NCBI RefSeq assembly: GCF_006170445.1
Contig: NZ_VCNA01000014.1
Location: forward strand, 62,001-126,000
Direction of reading: 5' to 3'
Source of the DNA: Brevibacillus dissolubilis
GTDB taxonomy: Bacteria; Bacillota; Bacilli; Brevibacillales; Brevibacillaceae
Length of the DNA stretch: 64,000 nucleotides
In this document: positions 58,620 to 64,000 of the stretch, one piece after another
Layout of the letters: the number at the start of each line of letters is the position of its first letter
Numbering within the stretch: position 1 is the stretch's first letter
Made by a program: the position numbers and the translations under genes
The notes under the pieces: model-generated
The model's input: the letters and a program-made list of their open reading frames with translations, nothing else
Told to the model about the DNA's origin: nothing
The model's database searches: none

Positions 58620-59768
58620 TTGAAACGAACTCTTTTTATGCTGCTCGTGTTTGTCCTGATGATCGGGACAAGCCTGACCCATGCTGCCACATCGGCTGAG
58701 CCGGTGTCTTTCCACTCTTCTGCTCCTACTTCGCTGGAGGAAGATTTGCAATATATCTTGCAGACAGAAGATTCCCGATCCTTGCTCGAAGACTTCAATT
58801 GGCAAGCATTTGATCAAAAACGCAACGGTAAAAAAGTACTGGGCTATTACGTCGGCTCAGAGCGCTCCGACCGGCTGTCCTACGATTCACTCATCACCTA
58901 CAACCACATGCTGACCGACATCGCTTTCGTCACCTACAATACGGACAAGAACGGCCATGTCACCGGCGATCCGTCCCAACGCGGCATCAGCTTGTCCCAT
59001 TCGACCGGCAAGTCCAGCTATCTCGTCGTGACCAACCACAGTGGGGACAACCTGTTTGACAAAGACGTCGCCCATGCCATCGTCAGCAATACACAGGTAC
59101 AGGAGCGCTTCATCTCTGAGCTGCTGGCACTCGTCCAGAGCCACCGCGCAGCAGGCGTCAATCTCGACTTCGAAAATGTACCTGCCACAGACCGCAATGC
59201 CTTCTCATCACTGGTGGCCCGACTCGCCACCCGCCTGCATGTACAGCACAAGCTGCTGATCGTCTCCGTCCCCGGCAAGGAGCACGACAATCCACGGTTC
59301 TACTGGAATCATGGGTTTGACTATGCCACCATAGGACGGTACAGCGACTATGTACAGATTATGACCTATGATGAGCACGGCCCTTGGTCAGATCCAGGTC
59401 CGGTTGCCTCCTACCCTTGGGTGAAAAACTGTGTCATCTTCGCCGTCTCCCAAATTCCTCCGCACAAAATCCTGCTGGGGATCCCAGGCTATGGCTACGA
59501 CTGGAACCCGACAGAAGACACCGCTGTTCTCTACAAGCACATCCCGGCGCTGATCAAGGAAACCAAAGCAACGGTGAGATGGGACTCCAAAGCACAGACC
59601 CCAACCCTCACCTACCGTCAAAACAACCAGACCCATACGATCTGGTACGAAAACGAGCAAAGTCTCAAATTAAAGCGTAATCTCGTGGAGCAATACCATC
59701 TGGCTGGCTATGGAGTTTGGCGGATGGGCTTCGAGGATCAAAGCTTTTGGAACGTTCTCATCAAATAA
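58620..59768 (+). CDS. Secreted glycoside hydrolase family 18 protein
   Basis: A 382-residue exported GH18 barrel. Signal peptide (MLLVFVLMIGTSLTHA). KVLGYYVGSERSD is strand 1, GVNLDFENV carries the catalytic DxE (Asp-Phe-Glu), and YVQIMTYDEHGPWSDPG and YGVWRMGFED are further barrel signatures. No LysM, unlike spore YaaH. It cuts N-acetylglucosamine polymers, chitin or modified peptidoglycan. TTG 58620 with AAGAGGTG 6 nt upstream is preferred over GTG 58611. Confidence 0.9.
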   Translation: MKRTLFMLLVFVLMIGTSLTHAATSAEPVSFHSSAPTSLEEDLQYILQTEDSRSLLEDFNWQAFDQKRNGKKVLGYYVGSERSDRLSYDSLITYNHMLTDIAFVTYNTDKNGHVTGDPSQRGISLSHSTGKSSYLVVTNHSGDNLFDKDVAHAIVSNTQVQERFISELLALVQSHRAAGVNLDFENVPATDRNAFSSLVARLATRLHVQHKLLIVSVPGKEHDNPRFYWNHGFDYATIGRYSDYVQIMTYDEHGPWSDPGPVASYPWVKNCVIFAVSQIPPHKILLGIPGYGYDWNPTEDTAVLYKHIPALIKETKATVRWDSKAQTPTLTYRQNNQTHTIWYENEQSLKLKRNLVEQYHLAGYGVWRMGFEDQSFWNVLIK

Positions 59769-59775
59769 ATTTTAC

Positions 59776-59818
59776 AAAATCCTTTCTACTTTTATGGTGG
59801 AAAGGATTCTTTTTCTTT
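59776..59818 (+). terminator. Terminator of the GH18 gene
   Basis: AATCCTTTC / GAAAGGATT then CTTTTTCTTT. Confidence 0.8.
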
Positions 59819-59880
59819 ATAATGGAAGGTAGTTAATCATTTTCCTTTCTATGGCATTTGTCAAAAAAGGTAGGAGATAC

Positions 59881-61749
59881 ATGGATATCAACAGCCTGTA
59901 TAACTTTCTCAATGTCACTCTTTCCATCTTTCTGATCGTCTTGGCATCGTATCTGACGCTGTTATCGGTCGAGCAAGCGAGCCGGACAAGCGGAGACGTA
60001 CGCCGGCTTCTCCTGATCACCGGTACCTTGATGTTGACGAGCGGCATCTCTGGCATGGATTATTTGGCATCGCTTTCAATGGGGAGTCATCAGTTGACCA
60101 ATTGGCTGATGAATCTGCTCTCCCTCGCGATCATCCTGTCCGTCAGCATCGTCATTGTCCTGATTACCGGACGGCAGAAGATCACTACTTCCAAGCAGCT
60201 AACCTCCAGCTTGATGGTCGGCGTAGCTCTGATCGGGATTCATCAGATCGGGATTTCGACGGCAGATTTTCGGGCGGTGTTATCCTATAATACGCTGCCG
60301 TTTCTTCTGGCTCTGTTCATCTCGTTTGCTTCCTCGTTCATCACGATCTGGGTGATCAATCAGTTCCGCATCTCGCCCAAGACGTCCAGTCCCAGCCAGA
60401 AGCTGCTCGGCGCGGTGATGATCGGACTTGGACAAGCAGGTCTGCACTACACCACACTCTACTCGATGAAAATTTCCAAAACGACGTTGGTGAAGCATAT
60501 CAACGATAATCAAGAGCTTTTCGTTTCTGGATATGCAGTTGGTATTACAACGACGATCATCCTGATTCTAGTGCTGGTTATCGCCTTCCTCGACCGCGGT
60601 CTGGCGATTCAGGCGGCCAAGGTGAGCGACCTGCGCTACCGTTCCTTGTTCGAGCACAACTCTGACATGGTCTTCTCCTTTGACCTCGTCGGACGCATCC
60701 TGAGCATCAACCCTTCTGTCGAAAAAACACTGGGCTATTCGCTCAACGAACTGATCAACCGTCCCTTCACCAAGCTGGTCGCCCCAGAAGATCTCGAAAA
60801 AGCGCTCAACTACATGTACAAATCCGTCAATGGCGAGCGTCAGGAATTCGAGCTGTTCCTCCATCACAAACAGCGCAACTCTCTGGAGATCCAGCTGACC
60901 ACGGTTCCAATCATCACCAACGATCAGATTGTCGGTCTCTATGCGATCGCCAAGGATGTCACCGAGCGCAAGAAGACAGAAGAATTGCTGCGCAAATCCG
61001 ACAAGCTTTCTGTCGTCGGTGAGCTCGCCGCCGGGATCGCCCACGAGATCCGCAACCCACTCACTGCGCTCAAAGGCTTCGTCCAACTGCTGCAATCGAA
61101 ATCGAATGAAGATCAACAATATTTCGAAATTATGCAAGATGAGTTGGATCGGATTAACTTTATCGTCAGTGAGCTGCTGCTCTTGGCCAAGCCGCAGGCG
61201 GTCAACTACCTGCCCAATCAGCTGCACCAAGTCCTGCAAGATGTCATCACCCTGTTGGAGACGCAGGCGATCATGAACAACATCCAGATCCTCATCGAGT
61301 TCGAAGAGGTCAATCCTGTCATCCTCTGCGAAGAAAAGCATCTCAAGCAGGTCTTCATCAATATCCTGAAGAACGCGATCGAAGCGATGGACAGAGGCGG
61401 AGACATCCGCATCATCACCAAGCTCGTCCCTCCCAATCAAGTCTTGGTGCGCTTCATCGACCAGGGTGTCGGAATCTCCCCGGAGCTGTTGAAAAAGCTG
61501 GGTGAGCCCTTCTACACCACCAAAGAAAAAGGGACCGGCCTCGGTATCATGGTCAGTACCAAAATCATCGAAGAACACAACGGAAAAATGCAGATTCAAA
61601 GTGAGCAGGGCAAAGGCACGATGGTTGATGTGATTCTGCCGCTGTACGAGGAGGTCAGCCTTCCCGAAACCAATCCATCCGATGATCGAAATCGAAACAG
61701 CAGCATGGAAAATGTCAGGGAAGAAATGCTTGCAGGGCGTGTCTCGTAA
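59881..61749 (+). CDS. Sensor histidine kinase with MHYT-like membrane domain and PAS (sporulation-kinase type)
   Basis: A 622-residue kinase. About seven TM helices form an MHYT-like domain with degenerate motifs (SGMDYLA; GIHQIGI; GLHYTTL). A PAS domain (RYRSLFEHNSDMVFSFD) precedes HisKA with His388 (AGIAHEIRNPLTALKG) and the ATPase (ILKNAIEAM; DQGVGI; GTGLGI). The ELAAGIAHEIRNPLT start and lack of a paired regulator resemble the KinA-KinE family feeding Spo0F. GGTAGGAG precedes ATG 59881. Confidence 0.9.
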   Translation: MDINSLYNFLNVTLSIFLIVLASYLTLLSVEQASRTSGDVRRLLLITGTLMLTSGISGMDYLASLSMGSHQLTNWLMNLLSLAIILSVSIVIVLITGRQKITTSKQLTSSLMVGVALIGIHQIGISTADFRAVLSYNTLPFLLALFISFASSFITIWVINQFRISPKTSSPSQKLLGAVMIGLGQAGLHYTTLYSMKISKTTLVKHINDNQELFVSGYAVGITTTIILILVLVIAFLDRGLAIQAAKVSDLRYRSLFEHNSDMVFSFDLVGRILSINPSVEKTLGYSLNELINRPFTKLVAPEDLEKALNYMYKSVNGERQEFELFLHHKQRNSLEIQLTTVPIITNDQIVGLYAIAKDVTERKKTEELLRKSDKLSVVGELAAGIAHEIRNPLTALKGFVQLLQSKSNEDQQYFEIMQDELDRINFIVSELLLLAKPQAVNYLPNQLHQVLQDVITLLETQAIMNNIQILIEFEEVNPVILCEEKHLKQVFINILKNAIEAMDRGGDIRIITKLVPPNQVLVRFIDQGVGISPELLKKLGEPFYTTKEKGTGLGIMVSTKIIEEHNGKMQIQSEQGKGTMVDVILPLYEEVSLPETNPSDDRNRNSSMENVREEMLAGRVS

Positions 61750-61764
61750 GACGCGCCCTTTTCT
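61734..61764 (+). terminator. Terminator of the kinase gene
   Basis: GGGCGTGTCT / AGACGCGCCC then TTTTCTT; it includes the stop codon. Confidence 0.75.
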
Positions 61765-61785
61765 TATGAAGGAGGATATCGGTTT

Positions 61786-62268
61786 ATGAATAGGAACGTA
61801 ATCGTAAAAGAGCTCCCCGCCTATCAAGTAGCGTATGTCAGACACGTCGGTCACCATTTACATACCTATCAGGCATGGCATACGTTGGGGGAATGGGCTT
61901 CTGCACATGGTCTTACTCCACCTGCCCAGTTTTCAATCGGGATCTCGCTTGATAACCCGGAGCAGGTCGCAGAAGATGCATTCCGCTATGATGCCTGTAT
62001 CACCTTGCCAGATGGCTTCGAACAAAAGGAATATCCCAACATTCAGTATCAGACGCTTTCCGGCGGGCTGTATGCCATGTACTCCTTCTACGATACGGTA
62101 GAAAAGCTGGCAGATGCCTATCAGGTTATGTTTGGGGAATGGCTGCCTGCGAGCGGGTATGAAGCAGATGAACGGTTATGCATGGAATTCAATATGAACA
62201 ATCCGGCAGAAGATCCGGAAGGCAAATGCAAGGTGGATTTGTACATCCCGATCAAGCCTAACGTGTAA
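61786..62268 (+). CDS. GyrI-like / AraC effector-binding-domain protein
   Basis: A 160-residue stand-alone effector-binding domain: VKELPAYQVAYVRHVG, AQFSIGISLDNPE, YPNIQYQTLSGGLYAMYSF and CKVDLYIPIKPN. Relatives bind hydrophobic cations or hydrolyse electrophiles; SbmC protects gyrase. No DNA-binding part. AAGGAGG lies 10 nt before the ATG. Confidence 0.87.
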   Translation: MNRNVIVKELPAYQVAYVRHVGHHLHTYQAWHTLGEWASAHGLTPPAQFSIGISLDNPEQVAEDAFRYDACITLPDGFEQKEYPNIQYQTLSGGLYAMYSFYDTVEKLADAYQVMFGEWLPASGYEADERLCMEFNMNNPAEDPEGKCKVDLYIPIKPNV

Positions 62269-62279
62269 CGCACGGAACA

Positions 62280-62313
62280 GAAAAAGCCCTCGCAGCAAGC
62301 GTGGGCTTTTTTT
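62280..62313. terminator. Bidirectional terminator
   Basis: AAAAAGCCCtCGC / GCGtGGGCTTTTTTT. Confidence 0.88.
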
Positions 62314-62319
62314 CATGAG

Positions 62320-63366
62320 CTATTTCTTTTGTTGTTCGTGATGGATCAGCCATGCCTTGCGGGTCAGACCCCCGCCATAGCCACCCAGCTCCCCATTGGT
62401 ATTGATGATGCGGTGACATGGCACCACGATGGCAATCTGATTGGCACCATTCGCCTGTGCGACAGCTCGGCAGGCAGATGGTTTGCCGATCAAGGTGGCC
62501 AGTTGGGAGTATGATCTGGTTTCCCCTGCCGGTATCTTTCGCAGCTCATCCCAGACCATCTGTTGAAAAGGGGAGCCGAGATAGGCGATCGGTGTCTCAA
62601 AGTGGGTCAGTTCCGCCTCAAAATATAGATTTAATTCTCGTTCAATCGACTGGATGGGCGGTGTCGTACCGGGGATAACCGCAGCTTTCATTCTCGCCCG
62701 CAGCCGCTCCACCTCCCGCTCCAGCCCCCGTCGGTCCACAAATTCCAACAGATAAAGCAGCTCATCATCTGCAATCGCGATCATCGGTCCTAAGCGGGTA
62801 TCGATCCATGCTGCTTTGAGAATCCGTGTATCACCGAGCAGCGTCGGAGCCGCCCCCATAATCCGTGAAAAAGCATCCCGAAAACCACTGCTGGATTCGT
62901 ATCCGGTACTCAGTTGCGCATCAATGACGTTTTTCCCTGTACGTATCTCTTTCATGGCGATCCCCATTCTCCTTGCCCGAGCGTATTCGACGAAGGTCAT
63001 CCCGAACCGTTTTTTAAATTGGCGTCGGGCGGTGGATGCATCGATGGAAAGCTCCTGAAAGTCGCTGTCTTTCCATCGCTTCTCCGGATTGGCTTCCACA
63101 GCCTCTACAAGCGTTCGGACGATCTCGGAGACATGATTGGGATGGGACAGAGGACGACACCGTTTACAAGGACGAAAGGAAGCCAGCAGAGCCTGTTGAG
63201 CTGTCTCAAAAAATTCGCAGTTCTCGAATTTGGGTTTTCTCGCCGGACAGGTCGGACGACAGAACACACCTGTTGTCTTCACTCCTACATAGAACAAGCC
63301 TTCATATTCCGATTTTTTATCAACCAATGCCTGATAGTACTCTTGTTTATATTCAGGTTTAATCAT
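62320..63366 (-). CDS. ada: Ada: methylphosphotriester-sensing activator fused to O6-methylguanine methyltransferase
   Basis: A 348-residue fusion like E. coli Ada; B. subtilis has separate AdaA and AdaB. N-terminal zinc domain (GVFCRPTCPARKPKF and FRPCKRC; Cys36 is the likely phosphotriester acceptor), AraC-type HTH (SIDASTARRQFKKRFGMTFVEYARARR), and C-terminal methyltransferase with VVPCHRIINTNGELGGYGGG (acceptor Cys). It repairs alkylated DNA and turns on its regulon. GGGAGG is 5 nt before ATG 63366; ATG 63387 is too near its site. Confidence 0.94.
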   Translation of the reverse strand: MIKPEYKQEYYQALVDKKSEYEGLFYVGVKTTGVFCRPTCPARKPKFENCEFFETAQQALLASFRPCKRCRPLSHPNHVSEIVRTLVEAVEANPEKRWKDSDFQELSIDASTARRQFKKRFGMTFVEYARARRMGIAMKEIRTGKNVIDAQLSTGYESSSGFRDAFSRIMGAAPTLLGDTRILKAAWIDTRLGPMIAIADDELLYLLEFVDRRGLEREVERLRARMKAAVIPGTTPPIQSIERELNLYFEAELTHFETPIAYLGSPFQQMVWDELRKIPAGETRSYSQLATLIGKPSACRAVAQANGANQIAIVVPCHRIINTNGELGGYGGGLTRKAWLIHHEQQKK

Positions 63367-63480
63367 TCCGTCCTCCCTGACAATCATGCCTCGTAAGCTT
63401 GTTATGATTATTGATTATAGCGGTTGGATCGGAAGCTGTACGCCGAGAATCAGGCATTGATTTTTTTCTTTGATGACAAG

Positions 63481-63999
63481 CTAGACGGCGGGTTCAGACT
63501 CTTGCACAACCTGACCACGAAAAAACCGCTCCGGCAAAAACGGCGTCAGCCCACTCCGGTCGCCTGTCAACAGCCAGTCTGCCATGGTTCTAGCCGTGAC
63601 AGGCGAGAGCAGAATCCCGTTGCGGTAATGTCCGCTTGCCATCGCGAGACCTTCATAATCCCCGATTGGCCCAAGCATCGGCAGACCGTCAACGGTACCA
63701 GGGCGCAGACCAGCCCATGCACGCAGGAAGGTAGCCTCGCCGATCGATGGCACATACGGAAGCACACTGGTCAATACAGAAGCCAGCCCCGCCATCGAGA
63801 CCTCCCTGCGGAAGCCCGCCTGATCTTCTGTCGCTCCGATCACGATGCGGTTGTCCTGCTTCGGTACGAGATAGCCTTGCGCACCAAAAATCACATGGCG
63901 CAGCTCCAGACTGCCTGCCGAGACTGCCGCGATCTGACCGCGTACGGGAAAGATCGGGACAGTAAGCCCGAGCCAGCCGGCGATCACACCAGCCCATGC
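63481..63999 (-). CDS. thiO: Glycine oxidase ThiO, C-terminal part (5' cut by window edge)
   Basis: The last 172 residues of an FAD-dependent amine oxidase; the frame stays open to the right edge. AWAGVIAGWLGLTVPIFPVRGQI, DNRIVIGATEDQAGFR, LRAWAGLRPGTVDGLPMLGP and HYRNGILLSPVTARTMAD are ThiO-like. It oxidises glycine to iminoglycine for the thiazole of thiamine. The other thi genes would be expected beyond the edge. Confidence 0.85.
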   Translation of the reverse strand, partial: AWAGVIAGWLGLTVPIFPVRGQIAAVSAGSLELRHVIFGAQGYLVPKQDNRIVIGATEDQAGFRREVSMAGLASVLTSVLPYVPSIGEATFLRAWAGLRPGTVDGLPMLGPIGDYEGLAMASGHYRNGILLSPVTARTMADWLLTGDRSGLTPFLPERFFRGQVVQESEPAV

Positions 64000-64000
64000 C

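Noticed and set aside
60568-61857. 429-codon minus-strand open frame
   Set aside because: Antisense to the histidine kinase, whose H, N and G boxes are unambiguous.

Overview
The window reads as chromosome of an aerobic, flagellated, endospore-forming Firmicute. Gene content (YtpB terpene synthase, MHYT-type sensor kinase, L,D-transpeptidases, YkwD-like and YugN-like proteins, guanine riboswitch, GlnR/TnrA and PhoP sites, frequent GTG/TTG starts behind strong AGGAGG sites) and a base composition near 50% GC fit the Bacillales. A Tumebacillus/Alicyclobacillaceae-like genome is my best guess, by inference only. No rRNA, tRNA, CRISPR array, prophage or complete insertion sequence was found. Both ends are cut: an MCP loses its N-terminus at the left edge, and a glycine oxidase loses its N-terminus at the right edge.

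Left third (0-23.6 kb): a chemotaxis receptor tail, a DHA2 drug exporter, a thioesterase, a DinB/GNAT pair, a Cache-HAMP-GGDEF cyclase, an unknown small protein behind a perfect palindrome, an alpha/beta hydrolase, an AlkA-type glycosylase, an MFS gene interrupted by one in-frame TGA, and a 27-codon holin-like toxin gene. Next comes a proline dehydrogenase with a consensus sigma-54 promoter facing a divergent sigma-54 activator, then a secreted subtilase, a methyltransferase, a guanine-riboswitch-controlled nucleoside-binding lipoprotein, a PilZ protein, ytpB, and a TAXI-type TRAP transporter operon.

Middle (23.6-44.3 kb): two look-alike membrane/coiled-coil peptides, two DUF421 proteins, CvfB with an Arg/Gly-rich tail, ribD-ribE-ribBA-ribH without a visible FMN riboswitch, uppP, a secreted histidine phosphatase, a surface nucleotidase behind a five-repeat Pho box, a LysM-CAP protein, a toprim protein, a receptor, an MFS exporter, and an operon joining an Amt ammonium channel to a DUF294 nucleotidyltransferase-like protein and a DnaQ-fold exonuclease. 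The Amt promoter carries two perfect GlnR/TnrA boxes.

Right third (44.3-64 kb): an MDR oxidoreductase, an arylamine N-acetyltransferase overlapping a convergent MFS exporter, small stress-type proteins, an AT-rich lipoprotein, an Ig-like membrane protein, a dCache receptor, an L,D-transpeptidase/amidase pair, a second GGDEF protein, NAD kinase, a leaderless L,D-transpeptidase, a GH18 hydrolase, an MHYT-PAS histidine kinase, a GyrI-like protein, an Ada fusion and ThiO.

Recurring themes are cell-envelope remodelling, c-di-GMP and chemotaxis signalling, and nutrient-specific control (N, P, purine, proline), several with recognisable cis elements. The best candidate for something little described is the Amt-DUF294-exonuclease operon. 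The small structured peptide loci at 9.6 kb and 25.9 kb come next.
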